64,000 nucleotides of DNA from Elusimicrobiaceae bacterium (GCA_016283355.1 JAEEMS010000025.1:50817-114816), one strand, 5' to 3'; counted from the stretch's first letter, positions 32,982-43,057 are shown. Notes: generated by a model from the letters alone, not told the origin. Made by a program: numbers and translations.

Positions 32982-35900
32982 TTATTTGACGACGTTTACC
33001 TCGGCCGTTTCGGTATGGGCACCGTATTCGGGCGCGTACATGCTTTGTACTTGTGCCGGCAAGGCGTTCATTTGGCCCGGCACGGTGGGGCGCAATACGT
33101 AGCGCAGGGTTACTTTCCCGGCCGGGAGGTGATCGATAAAGAAATTCGTTTGCGCGTCGCGTACTTCGCGGTACATCGATACCGGGTTCCACGTCCAAGC
33201 GCTCAGTAAATCTGCACTTTCAAATCCGGCGGGTTTGGGGTCACTTAAGAGGACGTAGTCAAAAGCGCTGTCCGTTGTAAGCGTGAGGTGTACCTCTACT
33301 TCATCCCCTACTTTTACGGTTTCGCCCGGTTTGAGCGGGCGGAGTTTTTGCGTGTTGTTTTCCGTAAAGCGCACAAAATACGCACGCGCCACATTGAGCA
33401 CTCCTTTGGGGGAAGCGTCTGCTTTTCCGGCACGGTAAATGACAGATAAGGAAGCAAAATCGGTCGCGCCGCCCTGTTTGGTCACGCGGGCCGTATAGGA
33501 TGCAGGCGTGATGGCGGAACCTTGTTGGGTGAATTGCAAATCGGCGGTCCAATCAAACGGGTCGAATTGCAACTGCTTGTTTTGCCCTGCCCATTGGAAC
33601 GAGTAGCGGGTGGGGGAGGATAAAAGCCCTTTGGCTTGCATGACGTCCAATACCGTGAATACAGCTTGGGCAGCTGCTTTGCTGTTCCATTCGTTGGTTT
33701 GACGGTTGAAGAGCAGCCATTGGAGCATGGGTTCGATTTGCGGTGCTTGCGGACGGATTTCCAATAATGTGCGCAGCGTGACGGTTTGCGTGGTGAGCGT
33801 ATCGCGGTACCACACCCAGCTTTGCGGTTCGGGGGCAAAGTAAGCGCCGGTTAAATCGTTTGTTTTCATCCGCGCTAATACTTTATCCAAATACGCGTTG
33901 GCTTTTACGTCGTCGCCCAAGCGGTGGTACACCGCGGCCGCGTAAATTTGCCCCAGCGGGGTCATAAAGCGGGCGGCACCATCGGCATAATCTGCCCATT
34001 TTTTGATATACGGTTTGGCTTTGGAAAATTGGGGCCACTCTTGCGGGAAGGCGGACAATACATACGCGGCATACAGCGCAAACGAGACGCTTGCTTCGTT
34101 GCCGTTTTTATCTTCCTTCAACCGTTTTTCAATTTTCGGCACGATGTAATCGAACGCTTTTTTGGCTTGCGCTTGCGGGATAGTTGCTTTATACGCAAGG
34201 GCTTGCGCAAACGACTCGAGCGCGTAAAGCGTAAGGTATTCGCTCTCCGGCCCGCCGGCAAACCAGGTAAACGCGCCGTTGGATTTTTGGAATTGCGCTA
34301 TTTGCTTGAGTGATTTTTCCAGCTGCGTGTTGACCGTTTTATCATCAAACAAATTGATGATATCGGCGGTGTTTTGTTGGCGGCCGCGGGCTTGGTACGT
34401 CCACGGGGTTTGTTCCAAAAGCGTCAAACGCAGCGGGTCTTTTTCGTTCCACGGGGCGGTAAGGCCGGTACGTTTGGGCAATTTTTTAACCGCTTCTTTG
34501 AGTTGCGGGTACGTGGTATAGAATTGGTGCACTACTGCCAGCGGTACGTAACGGTGCAGGGCCGATACCAAATCGTTGTACGGTGAGGCAAGTAATTGCG
34601 GCATGCTGTTAAGTACCGACAGTGCCAAACTGGGGTGAATGGAAAACGCGGCGATTTCGGCTTTGGCCGAGGGATTTTGGGCCACTTCGCCCAACGTAAG
34701 CGATGTGTTCCCTTCGCGCAGCGGTTTGTTGACGGTGCTTAAAAGGCGCATCGTTCCCGGCAGCACTAAGAAATCTTTTTGTTCGCCGTCACTAACGGTG
34801 GCTGTTTTGCCGGTGGCGGTGATTTGGTAAACTTCCGGCGCGTACGGCGCGGTAACCGTCCACGAAACGAACGCGGTTTCGTTGGGGGCTACGGCAACCG
34901 TTTGCGTAGCGTTGGTAATGCCAAACAACGCGTTAGCCGATGAAGTTCCCTTGCGCAGTGTAATCGTAACGGGCACGGTTAATTTGCGCGCGGTCAAATT
35001 GGTAACCGCCGCTTGCAAAATGCCTTTGTCGCCTTCGCGGTAGAAGCGCGGCAGTTGTAAACGCACCATAAAATCTTTGCGCGTGACGGTTTGTGCGGAG
35101 AAGGTGCCCAAGTCGGTATCTTTGGTAAGTACATATCCCAAAATGTTCCACGAAGTTAAACTGTCGGGCCATTTAAAACGCACGGCGCCTTTCCCGTTTG
35201 TGACGGGCAGTAAGGTGTTGAAGTAAGCCGTTTCGGCAAAATCGGTGCGCACGGGTTCCTCTTGCGTTTGTGTTTCCTTTTCAGCAACACCGGTTGTTTT
35301 AACGGCCTTGGTATCGGCGGCGAAACCGTTGTCCGCCATCGCCATAGCCGATTCTTCCATCGCCATGTCTGCTGTAGCTTGCGGGGCCGCCATTTTGACC
35401 ATATTGAGCATTACGCCCCCGCGGGCCATGCCCTTGTACATCCGGTGCATCATCCCTAAATTGATACTGGGAAGTTGTAAAAGATCTATCCATTTGCGGT
35501 TGTCTCTTTGTAACGAATAAACAACCGTATCCCCCGTCGGTGTGCTGAAAGCCCAACCGCCCAACGACGCATTTTGCGAGAAGAAATTGCTTAACGTAAA
35601 CGGATTTGTTTTTGCCGCATAATAGTCCAACGATTTGTCATAGACGCTTATGCTGGCTTGCCCGCTCACGGGACGTGCGTTTTTATCTTTTGCCAAAATC
35701 GTCCATGCAGCATTTTGCCCCGGGATGGCTTTTTCCGGATTATCGAGCGTAACGGTAAGTTCTTTGTTGTCAAAAGGAACTTGCAACGTGGTACCGGCTT
35801 GGAAAATTTGGTATTGGTCCACCCCAAACCAACGCAGCGCAATTCCGCCGCGGTCGGTGGGTTTAACGGTATACTCAAATACATGGAGTGCCTGGGGTAA

Positions 35901-38900
35901 TTGTTTCGCATCCAGCAGGAAAGAACCCTGGGTGTAAAGTTCCGCATATTTGGGTGCTTTTAACGCGGCCGCCCCCACCAAAATACGGGCTGTTTCGCCG
36001 ACGTAATACGTGTCGTGTTGTGGTAATGCTACGGCGGGTAAGTTCAGGGTAACGCCGTCTTTTACCACTACAAAAATAAGGTGTTGTGTTTCGGCTTGGT
36101 TATTTTCCAACGTCAAGCGGTACACCCCTTCTTCCAACGCGGGCAGGGATAATGTTTGCGCGCCTTTTTTATCAAAGGTATACGTTTGGGAGAAGACCGT
36201 TTTGAGGGTTGCGGCTTCTTTGTACCATTGCTCGAGCGGCGGTTTTTGCGAATTGTACGGGCGGAAACTCGTTTTTTCAAGCACGGGTTCGTCCTTGATG
36301 CGGGCCACGCGCAGTGTTACTTTGCCCGACGCGCTGCGGCCTTGGGTGTCGGTTAAATCCAACGTGGCCGCGGAGGAAATTGTTTTTCCCGCGTCGTAAA
36401 ATCCTTGCGTGAAATCTACTTTGAATAAATGCGGATGTACCCCAATCGTGTAGGTGCGGGTGGTCTCAATGGCGCGGCCGGATTCGTCCAATACTTCCGC
36501 TTTAACGCGGTAACGCGCGAACGGTTCGTCTTTGGAAATCATTTCCGGCTTAAACGTGATGGAAAAATCACCTTTGTTGTCTGTTTGTGTTGTGCCTTGT
36601 GTGATAAGTGTTTCTTCGCCAAGCGGGCGGTACCACCACCAATAAAAAGGCGGAACGTACGGGGCGCGCGTGATCGTATAATTGACGGTGGCGTTAGTGA
36701 GCGGCGTGCCGAAATAATATTGGGTGTGCCCGGTTACGGTGCCGGTTTTCCCGTAGGAAAGCAACGCGTTTTCTTGCAAGGAAATTTCGTAATCGGGCCG
36801 TTTGTATTCTTCCACTGCAAAGGAGTGGTAATCGTGGTAGGGACTTCCTTTTACCGTGGCGGATACATCAATCGAAAAATTGCCCAGCATGGGGTTGTCA
36901 TCGGGCAAGGTAAACTTGGTTTGGGCGGTGCCCATTTCGTTGGTGGTTAAGCGCGTGGTAAAAATCTTCTTGCCGGCTGCGTTGGTTACTTTTACGGAAA
37001 GCGGTGTGTTGGGCAATACTTGGGTACCGCGCACGACGTGCTGGAAAGTTTGAAAGGACATTTCTACCGTTTGCCCCGGGCGGTAAATCGCGCGGTCCGT
37101 TTGTGTGAAAAGGCGCACGGGGGAGGAAACGGAAAAATGGAAATAGACAGATTGCGGCGTGTAAGCGTAGTGGCCGTTTTTCTGCGCTAATGTGTGGACC
37201 GCATGGGAATTGTAATCGTGTTGCCCGACGGAAACAGAACGGGTCAATGCGGCGCGCCCGTTTTCATCCGTGGTCAATGTTTGGCGTTGGCTTTGGTCGA
37301 GCAAAAGTTGCAGTTGGGTAGTGGGTTCGGGGGCGCCTGTTTTTAAATTGAGGGTGTAAAAACGGAACAGACGCGGTTGGTACGTGCGGGGGGAAGAAGA
37401 AAGCGTCCATTCGTAATCATCGGGGTTTCCCTCAATAGCGGCTGTGGTAAAAACGGCCAAGTCCGTTAAATTGATGACCGTGCCGTACACGGGGGATTTG
37501 TCCGGCGAGAATTCTTTTTGTGCGCCGGTAAGCACTACATAAAATCCGGGGGGCAGGGCGGGTAATGCCAACGTAATTTCCTCATCAAAATATTGTTTTT
37601 TATACGTTACTTTTTGGGAAAAAGTTCGGTACGGTTTTTTGCCGTCGAGTAACGTTTTGATATTTTCGTCGGAAAGTTGAGACAGAAAATTCCAGGAATA
37701 AATTTTTCCGTTGCGGTTGCGTTGTTTGTAAAATGTTTCCAATTCTTCGTAAGAAACACTGTAAATACGGCCGTGGAATTCGTCCAGGTTGCGCACCGTG
37801 GCGGTTAGCGCGGGTTGTTCGGGCCGCAAGGGTTGCTCGGGTGTGCGGAAAGAGAAAGAAGCGCGGGTAATTTGATCGGCCAATTCTTCGCAGCGTTGTA
37901 CATAATAGGAAGAACCGAATGTTTGTTTTGCATAGCGGCAGATTTGTAAGGCCTCGGCGCGCAAATCGTTGTTGTACGCCAGCTGTGCGGCCTCGTACGC
38001 CGCGTAGGAACGGCCGTAAAAATGCCCTTGCCCCGCGTATCCTTTTACCTTGTCCCATAAAGACGAGGAAGAAGAGGCACCATGGAGCGTTTGCAATGCG
38101 CGCAGCGCGGATTGTACGGCTTTTTCTTTATCGGAGAAAGTGAACATTTCCGTATGATGAAACGGCAGTAAAATGAAATCGGTTTGCCAAAAGATTTGTG
38201 CTTCGGTGCGGTGGGTGCCACCCAGCGTATAGGCCGTGTACAACATGTCCGCAAGCAAGGCCCCTTTCTTTTGGGCCGTGGGATGCAAGCGGGCGTAACC
38301 GTCTAAGAATGTACGCGGCTGGGAGGTTTGGGCCGGATTTTCGGGCAAGTTGTTTTGCCAATCGGAAACGGTAAAATCAAAAAGCGTGGGGATGCGTTGT
38401 ACGTCGGTATCTTTTACATTTAAAATCAATGTTTCGGCGGCGGTAGGCAGTTGTACCAACGAATTGCGCAGGGCCCAAAGCGTTTGGTAATCGTCCTGGA
38501 TGTGTTGTTGCCATTGGGCGCGGGTCCATTGTTCGGGGTCTTGCCGGGCTTGTTCGTCGTCGATTTCGCGTGTTTCCAAAATACGCCGGTAAGTGTTGCT
38601 GGCTTGGCGGGCGGTTTGAATACGGTAAAGCAAAAACCGTGCTTTCCAAGCGTTGTCGGCCGGGAGCGGATAGGACAACATCGTCTTGGCGGCGTTTAAA
38701 TATTCGCCCAGGTGGGATTGGCACGCCACGGTGCGCAGTTGCGCTTTGTAGCGTGCATCGCCTTTGGCGGAAGAAGACAATTGTTGGTAAAGTGGTAAGG
38801 CGGTGGCAAAATCGCCCTGTTCAAACAATTTTTCGGCAGAGGCCCAATCGGCCGCGGATATATAAAAAGGGAAACAAAAAAGCGTAAGCAATAAAGTTAA

Positions 38901-38909
38901 TTTTTTCAT
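32982..38909 (-). CDS. Alpha-2-macroglobulin family protein without thioester
   Basis: This 1975-residue exported protein has a signal peptide (MKKLTLLLTLFCFPFYISA), then TPR-like helices (20-330) and macroglobulin MG domains. An MG2-type segment is marked by LFTQTDRAIYRPGQTVEMSF. An alpha-2-macroglobulin core domain follows with FRWPDS-like FKWPDSLTSWNILGYV and FMVRLQLPRF, then the helical toroid (about 1430-1740). At the place where thioester members have CxEQ this protein reads SPYNDLVSA (about residue 1440), so the thioester is absent, as in the MagD/YfaS branch. A Met/Ala-rich low-complexity loop lies near 1150-1190. Likely a periplasmic protease trap or envelope protein. AAGGAG precedes the ATG. 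Confidence 0.9.
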   Translation of the reverse strand: MKKLTLLLTLFCFPFYISAADWASAEKLFEQGDFATALPLYQQLSSSAKGDARYKAQLRTVACQSHLGEYLNAAKTMLSYPLPADNAWKARFLLYRIQTARQASNTYRRILETREIDDEQARQDPEQWTRAQWQQHIQDDYQTLWALRNSLVQLPTAAETLILNVKDTDVQRIPTLFDFTVSDWQNNLPENPAQTSQPRTFLDGYARLHPTAQKKGALLADMLYTAYTLGGTHRTEAQIFWQTDFILLPFHHTEMFTFSDKEKAVQSALRALQTLHGASSSSSLWDKVKGYAGQGHFYGRSYAAYEAAQLAYNNDLRAEALQICRYAKQTFGSSYYVQRCEELADQITRASFSFRTPEQPLRPEQPALTATVRNLDEFHGRIYSVSYEELETFYKQRNRNGKIYSWNFLSQLSDENIKTLLDGKKPYRTFSQKVTYKKQYFDEEITLALPALPPGFYVVLTGAQKEFSPDKSPVYGTVINLTDLAVFTTAAIEGNPDDYEWTLSSSPRTYQPRLFRFYTLNLKTGAPEPTTQLQLLLDQSQRQTLTTDENGRAALTRSVSVGQHDYNSHAVHTLAQKNGHYAYTPQSVYFHFSVSSPVRLFTQTDRAIYRPGQTVEMSFQTFQHVVRGTQVLPNTPLSVKVTNAAGKKIFTTRLTTNEMGTAQTKFTLPDDNPMLGNFSIDVSATVKGSPYHDYHSFAVEEYKRPDYEISLQENALLSYGKTGTVTGHTQYYFGTPLTNATVNYTITRAPYVPPFYWWWYRPLGEETLITQGTTQTDNKGDFSITFKPEMISKDEPFARYRVKAEVLDESGRAIETTRTYTIGVHPHLFKVDFTQGFYDAGKTISSAATLDLTDTQGRSASGKVTLRVARIKDEPVLEKTSFRPYNSQKPPLEQWYKEAATLKTVFSQTYTFDKKGAQTLSLPALEEGVYRLTLENNQAETQHLIFVVVKDGVTLNLPAVALPQHDTYYVGETARILVGAAALKAPKYAELYTQGSFLLDAKQLPQALHVFEYTVKPTDRGGIALRWFGVDQYQIFQAGTTLQVPFDNKELTVTLDNPEKAIPGQNAAWTILAKDKNARPVSGQASISVYDKSLDYYAAKTNPFTLSNFFSQNASLGGWAFSTPTGDTVVYSLQRDNRKWIDLLQLPSINLGMMHRMYKGMARGGVMLNMVKMAAPQATADMAMEESAMAMADNGFAADTKAVKTTGVAEKETQTQEEPVRTDFAETAYFNTLLPVTNGKGAVRFKWPDSLTSWNILGYVLTKDTDLGTFSAQTVTRKDFMVRLQLPRFYREGDKGILQAAVTNLTARKLTVPVTITLRKGTSSANALFGITNATQTVAVAPNETAFVSWTVTAPYAPEVYQITATGKTATVSDGEQKDFLVLPGTMRLLSTVNKPLREGNTSLTLGEVAQNPSAKAEIAAFSIHPSLALSVLNSMPQLLASPYNDLVSALHRYVPLAVVHQFYTTYPQLKEAVKKLPKRTGLTAPWNEKDPLRLTLLEQTPWTYQARGRQQNTADIINLFDDKTVNTQLEKSLKQIAQFQKSNGAFTWFAGGPESEYLTLYALESFAQALAYKATIPQAQAKKAFDYIVPKIEKRLKEDKNGNEASVSFALYAAYVLSAFPQEWPQFSKAKPYIKKWADYADGAARFMTPLGQIYAAAVYHRLGDDVKANAYLDKVLARMKTNDLTGAYFAPEPQSWVWYRDTLTTQTVTLRTLLEIRPQAPQIEPMLQWLLFNRQTNEWNSKAAAQAVFTVLDVMQAKGLLSSPTRYSFQWAGQNKQLQFDPFDWTADLQFTQQGSAITPASYTARVTKQGGATDFASLSVIYRAGKADASPKGVLNVARAYFVRFTENNTQKLRPLKPGETVKVGDEVEVHLTLTTDSAFDYVLLSDPKPAGFESADLLSAWTWNPVSMYREVRDAQTNFFIDHLPAGKVTLRYVLRPTVPGQMNALPAQVQSMYAPEYGAHTETAEVNVVK

Positions 38910-38942
38910 AAATTCTCCTTACGCTTATTGTAGCAAAATAAT

Positions 38943-38973
38943 AAAAAACCCCGGACCGTAAATCCGGGGTTTT
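38943..38973 (-). terminator. Terminator after the PAP2 gene
   Basis: The 11-bp stem AAAACCCCGGA / TCCGGGGTTTT is followed on the minus strand by six T. It lies directly upstream of the macroglobulin gene. Confidence 0.88.
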
Positions 38974-38978
38974 AAAAA

Positions 38979-39932
38979 TTAATTTGTTTTCTTCGGCGGG
39001 CAGATGTATTTGAGTACCCACGGGTAGAGGGCCAAAATATAAATGATGGCCAACGATACAAACGCGGCCCGGCCCCAATGCGGCCCCATCCAATGAATAC
39101 AAAGACCTTTGAGAAGAAAAAGGATACAATACAGCGGCACAAGCCCAATAAGCCCGAACACAATGCCTTTTACGGTAAGCCCGGTGGCTTGGAAACGCAC
39201 CCAACGTTTTTCAATAAAGCGCCCGACACAAAAAGCGGCTAAGACCGCGATGTCTTTAAACCCGTCATTCATCATTTTTTGCGGGTCTACCACCAATTTC
39301 CCGTCAATATAATCCATCGGATAGGGTTTGTAGATAATATAGGTGATGGCCACTATGCACAAAATAAATCCGCCTAACAAAAATTTATCTTCCTGTTGCG
39401 GATTTTTTTCCAGATAGCGAAATACCCACGACACAAATACCAAAGCGGCAATCCCCACCAAAAATCCAACGGCCACGTCTTGCGGGGTATGCACGCCCAA
39501 ATAGTTGCGGGAAAATCCCGTCAGTAAAATAAGGAAAACACACAAAATGCTAAGCCAACGGGTGGATTTTTTATCCCAAAAACCTACGGCCATACCCCCG
39601 TAAATCGGGGTGGCGGTAGTGGTGTGCCCGCTGGGGAAGGAATACCCCGTAGCGGAGGTAATAGCATCCCCGGCCGGCAGGATACGTGCATCGCGTATCC
39701 AAGGGCGGTAGACGCAAGCGGTCAATTTCAATACGGAAGTCACCATTACGGACACCGCATAAGAGCCCAAGATAAACAACCCTTTGCGTTTATTCACGCA
39801 CCAGTAAATAAATACCGGAATAAAAATTAAATACGTTACCGCAAACTGTGACAGGTTTTCGAAAAAAGGCGTCCAAGCATCGTGAATGGATGCGCGGAAA
39901 TTTTGCAAAAACAACAGGTACGAAATATCCAT
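38979..39932 (-). CDS. PAP2-family membrane phosphatase
   Basis: This 317-residue inner-membrane protein has about eight helices. The three PAP2 motifs are KLTACVYRP (residues near 75), the PSGHT block (about 112-116) and SRNYLGVHTPQD (near 145), giving a full active site facing the periplasm. It probably dephosphorylates a lipid pyrophosphate such as undecaprenyl-PP, or a phosphatidyl lipid. AAGGAGG precedes the ATG at 39932; the in-frame start at 39962 has no such site. It stands alone with terminators on either side. Confidence 0.88.
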   Translation of the reverse strand: MDISYLLFLQNFRASIHDAWTPFFENLSQFAVTYLIFIPVFIYWCVNKRKGLFILGSYAVSVMVTSVLKLTACVYRPWIRDARILPAGDAITSATGYSFPSGHTTTATPIYGGMAVGFWDKKSTRWLSILCVFLILLTGFSRNYLGVHTPQDVAVGFLVGIAALVFVSWVFRYLEKNPQQEDKFLLGGFILCIVAITYIIYKPYPMDYIDGKLVVDPQKMMNDGFKDIAVLAAFCVGRFIEKRWVRFQATGLTVKGIVFGLIGLVPLYCILFLLKGLCIHWMGPHWGRAAFVSLAIIYILALYPWVLKYICPPKKTN

Positions 39933-39983
39933 GTTCCCTCCTTGTTTTATACGGCTGTGCAACGGACCTTACTTCATCGTAGC

Positions 39984-40012
39984 ATAAAGAACCCCGGAAA
40001 ACCCGGGGTTTT
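39984..40012 (-). terminator. Terminator after argS
   Basis: The 8-bp stem AACCCCGG / CCGGGGTT with a short loop; on the minus strand TTCTTTAT follows. Confidence 0.7.
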
Positions 40013-40025
40013 AATTAAAGGATAT

Positions 40026-41618
40026 TTACATCTTTTCCGGTGCGGATACACCGATAAATTCCAGTCCTTTTTTAATGCGCTCGGCTACCCGGTCGCAAAT
40101 AAACAAGCGCGACTGGGTGGTGGGTAAATCGTTCTCGTCCAACACGCGGCAGTTGTCGTAAAACGCGTGGAAGAGTCCGGCCAATTCCACCAAATACGTA
40201 GTAAGGTGATGCGGGCTTAAATCCCGTATGCAGTTTTTCAACACCGGTTTAAACCAAATGAGTTTTAACAGGAGCGCGCGTTCTTGCGGTGTTAATTTTT
40301 CACTTACGGTTGCGGCCGGCGTAATATTTTTCTCTTTGGCCGTTTGGAAAATGGAATGGATGCGCGCATGGACGTATTGCACGTAGAAAACCGGGTTTTC
40401 GTTGGTGCGTTTTTTGGCCAGGTCCATATCAAACAACATGTGTGCGTTAGGGGTGCGGCTGGCAAAGAAGAAACGGCACACATCGGTTCCTACGTCGTCC
40501 ATCAGTTCGCGCAACGTGATAAAGTGGCCGGCGCGTTTGGACATTTTGACCTGCTCGCCGTGCTCCGTGAGGTGCACGAGTTGGTGAATAATCGGTACGA
40601 ATGATTTTTCATCGTGTCCCAACGCGTTTACCGCCGCTTTCATGCGCGGTACATAGCCGTGGTGGTCGGCCCCTAAAATATCAATTAAGGTGGCGTAACC
40701 GCGGTCGTATTTATTTTTGTGGTACGCGATATCGGCCATAAAATAGGTCGGACGGCCGTCCTTGCGCACGAGCACGCGGTCTTTATCGTCTTGGGCCTGT
40801 TCGTCTTTGGTGGAGCCGAACCATACGGCGCCGTCTTTTTCATAGGCCAGGCCTTTTTCTTTCAAATATTCAAGTGCTTTTTGCGGGGCTTGCGCTTTGT
40901 GCAAATCCGATTCGCGGAACCAGCGGGTAAAATCCACATGAAAATCTTTCATGTCTTGCTGTTGGGTTTTAATTAATTCTTCCATGGCCCAACGTCCGTA
41001 TTCGCTTTCCGGCAAATCGGCCGGGATGCGTTTGGCTAAATCAACTAAATAAGAACCGTGGTATCCGTTTTCCGGCGGTTCTTTGCCTTCCTTACGGGCT
41101 TTTAACGAGACAGCCAATAATTCGGCCTGGTTGCCGGCGTCGTTGACGTAATACTCGCTGTCGCACGAGTATCCCAACGCGCGGTGGATTTTTACCAAGC
41201 TGTCGCCCAAGCTGGCGCCGCGGCCGCTGGCTACGTGCAAGGGCCCTGTGGGATTGGCCGACACAAATTCAATTAAAATGCTGTGTTTTTTCCCTTCGGC
41301 CTGCGGTGTTTTGATGCGCCGGTCCGAAGCGGTAGAGATGATAAAATCGTCTTCCAAAATCAGGTTGATGAACCCGGGGGCCAGTGCGGTGGCATCTTTT
41401 ACGTCCGTTACTTCGCGCAATACCTGGCAAGCCGCTTTGGCAATTTCCATGGGGTTCTTACGCATCTTTTTGGCGGCGGCCATGGCCCACACCAAAGAGA
41501 TGTCGGCCCCGGTATGTGCGGGGGCGGCAGAAAACTCCACTTCGGGCAAATCATTTCCCTTGAAATATTCTGCGTTTTTAAGTTTTAGTGCAATGTCTTG
41601 TTTGAGTCGTTCTAACAT
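40026..41618 (-). CDS. argS: Arginyl-tRNA synthetase
   Basis: This 530-residue class I synthetase attaches arginine to tRNA-Arg. It has the HIGH-like motif in SANPTGPLHVASGRG, the KMSKR loop (VKMSKRAGHFITL) and the DALR anticodon-binding helical domain in the last 120 residues. Its length is normal for the shorter bacterial form. It starts 2 bp after the rsfS stop and ends the nadD-rsfS-argS run. Confidence 0.95.
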   Translation of the reverse strand: MLERLKQDIALKLKNAEYFKGNDLPEVEFSAAPAHTGADISLVWAMAAAKKMRKNPMEIAKAACQVLREVTDVKDATALAPGFINLILEDDFIISTASDRRIKTPQAEGKKHSILIEFVSANPTGPLHVASGRGASLGDSLVKIHRALGYSCDSEYYVNDAGNQAELLAVSLKARKEGKEPPENGYHGSYLVDLAKRIPADLPESEYGRWAMEELIKTQQQDMKDFHVDFTRWFRESDLHKAQAPQKALEYLKEKGLAYEKDGAVWFGSTKDEQAQDDKDRVLVRKDGRPTYFMADIAYHKNKYDRGYATLIDILGADHHGYVPRMKAAVNALGHDEKSFVPIIHQLVHLTEHGEQVKMSKRAGHFITLRELMDDVGTDVCRFFFASRTPNAHMLFDMDLAKKRTNENPVFYVQYVHARIHSIFQTAKEKNITPAATVSEKLTPQERALLLKLIWFKPVLKNCIRDLSPHHLTTYLVELAGLFHAFYDNCRVLDENDLPTTQSRLFICDRVAERIKKGLEFIGVSAPEKM

Positions 41619-41620
41619 AG

Positions 41621-42127
41621 TTATTTCTTTTTAACAACTTTCTTAACGGTTTTTTTGGCCGTTGTTTTTTTCGTAGTTTTTGCGGTAGATTTTTTAGCGG
41701 CGGTCTTTTTGGGGGCCGGACTTTTTTTGGCCGGTTTTTTAGCGGCCGCTTTTCGGGTTGTTTTTTTGACGGTTTTTTTGACCGGTTTTAAGAAAGCTAT
41801 TTCTTTGCCGAAACTGAACACTTTATCAAGCCGGTAAAAATCGCGTGCTTCGGGGGTCATCAGGTGTACCAAAAACCCGCCGTAGTCGCTCACGCGCCAT
41901 TGGTAGCTGCCGGCGCCGTCGCGGTTAGATTTATAATAACCTTCTTCTTTGAGTTTTTTGCTGATTTCTTCTTCCACCGCTTCCAAATGGGGTTTGGAGG
42001 TGGCGGTAGCAATCAAAATAAAATCGCACAAGGACGACAACCCGCACAAATCAATCACTTTTACATTTTCTGCTTTTTTTTCATCGGCTAAGCGGGCCGC
42101 GTAGCAAACAAGTTCTTTGGTGTTCAT
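41621..42127 (-). CDS. rsfS: Ribosomal silencing factor RsfS with Lys/Ala-rich tail
   Basis: Residues 1-112 of this 168-residue protein are a standard RsfS (Iojap/YbeB) domain with VKVIDLCGLSSLCDFILIATATS and YGGFLVHLMTPEARDFY. RsfS binds ribosomal protein L14 and blocks subunit joining. Residues 113-168 are an unusual basic tail of repeated KK(T/S/A) and AAKK units ending KKVVKKK, like the C-terminus of histone H1 or bacterial nucleoid proteins. The tail is in frame with no sign of frameshift. It would favour RNA or DNA contact; its role here is inferred only from charge. Confidence 0.92.
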   Translation of the reverse strand: MNTKELVCYAARLADEKKAENVKVIDLCGLSSLCDFILIATATSKPHLEAVEEEISKKLKEEGYYKSNRDGAGSYQWRVSDYGGFLVHLMTPEARDFYRLDKVFSFGKEIAFLKPVKKTVKKTTRKAAAKKPAKKSPAPKKTAAKKSTAKTTKKTTAKKTVKKVVKKK

Positions 42128-42175
42128 ATAAAACCTCTTACTGAAATATACGTTTAGTCTAGCATTTTTTAAGGA

Positions 42176-43057
42176 TTAAAGGGGCATTTGAAAATCTTTT
42201 CCTAAAATAATACGCGTATCGCAGATGGCGGTGGGGGACGTTTCCGAGCGGATTGCCCCGGAAATTCCGATGGCGCGGCTGAGTTGCGTGGCTTGCATCA
42301 AACGGCCCGAATAGTCGACCACGTAAGATTTGTCCTGTGGAGAGGGGTAGTTATCGTATTGCAATACATCCACGCGCAAAAGCCCCTTGGTGTTTTGTTC
42401 GCGCAGGTATTGGGTCAGCGCGGAAGCCAGCCCTTTTTGGCCCGACGCATTTAAAATCTCTACCACGAGCGGCCGGTCTTCTTCCGTGGACGCTACTAAC
42501 TGATCCGCGGATACTTCCGGCGGCAACGGGTTTTTGGTTTTTTTCTTTTTGGGTTGTACAGTGGGCAACTTGGTGGCAAAATCGGTAATGTCCAACCCGG
42601 CTAAATGCTGGGTAAATACAAAGAACTCCGCCGGGGAAATATCGGTTTGGTGTTTGACCCACATTTTTAAGTAGCCGCCGGCCACTTTAAACATGAGCAG
42701 CGGGTTAAAACGCCAGCGGGCCAAAAGGTCTTGAAAATTACTCCAAAAGACGGTTTGATCATCGTTGGCGGGGATAAAAAAACGTTCGAATTGACCGTCA
42801 AAACAAGTTTCTTTCTTTTCAGCCGTACAAGGCGCGGCACTCACCGTAGCCACGGCTTTGCGGGTGGCCGGGTTATACATAAATTGGATGGCCGGCTTGG
42901 TAAGCACCAATACCTGGACGCGGCTGTCTTGCCGGGAAAGGAGCTTTTGCAAGAGGGAAGAAGTCAGTTGTGTATGCACGGCAAGCCCTATCACAACCAG
43001 GGACAGTACCAGCAGCAATTTCCCGATCAGTTGGCTTGTTTTACGAGATGATTCCAT
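42176..43057 (-). CDS. Membrane-anchored LytR_C-domain protein
   Basis: This 293-residue protein has one N-terminal membrane helix (GKLLLVLSLVVIGLAVH) and an extracytoplasmic middle region resembling a LytR/LCP remnant without its catalytic motifs. The C-terminal LytR_C domain (about 200-293) has LVVEILNASGQKGLASALTQ, the YVVDYSG stretch and the ending RIILGKDF. It lies between nadD-yqeK and rsfS, where many bacteria keep an LCP or LytR_C gene. The ATG at 43057 overlaps the nadD gene by 31 bp; the start at 43084 is less likely. Confidence 0.82.
   Translation of the reverse strand: MESSRKTSQLIGKLLLVLSLVVIGLAVHTQLTSSLLQKLLSRQDSRVQVLVLTKPAIQFMYNPATRKAVATVSAAPCTAEKKETCFDGQFERFFIPANDDQTVFWSNFQDLLARWRFNPLLMFKVAGGYLKMWVKHQTDISPAEFFVFTQHLAGLDITDFATKLPTVQPKKKKTKNPLPPEVSADQLVASTEEDRPLVVEILNASGQKGLASALTQYLREQNTKGLLRVDVLQYDNYPSPQDKSYVVDYSGRLMQATQLSRAIGISGAIRSETSPTAICDTRIILGKDFQMPL

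Noticed and set aside
32911..33198. Upstream extension of the EIIA-NagA frame
   Set aside because: It overlaps the macroglobulin gene end, has no ribosome-binding site and no similarity to the EIIA start, which aligns with NagF from 32910.
41621..41790. Lys/Ala-rich end of rsfS as a frameshift product
   Set aside because: The opposite-strand frame is only a mirror of the repetitive codons; the rsfS frame runs cleanly to a stop 2 bp before argS.
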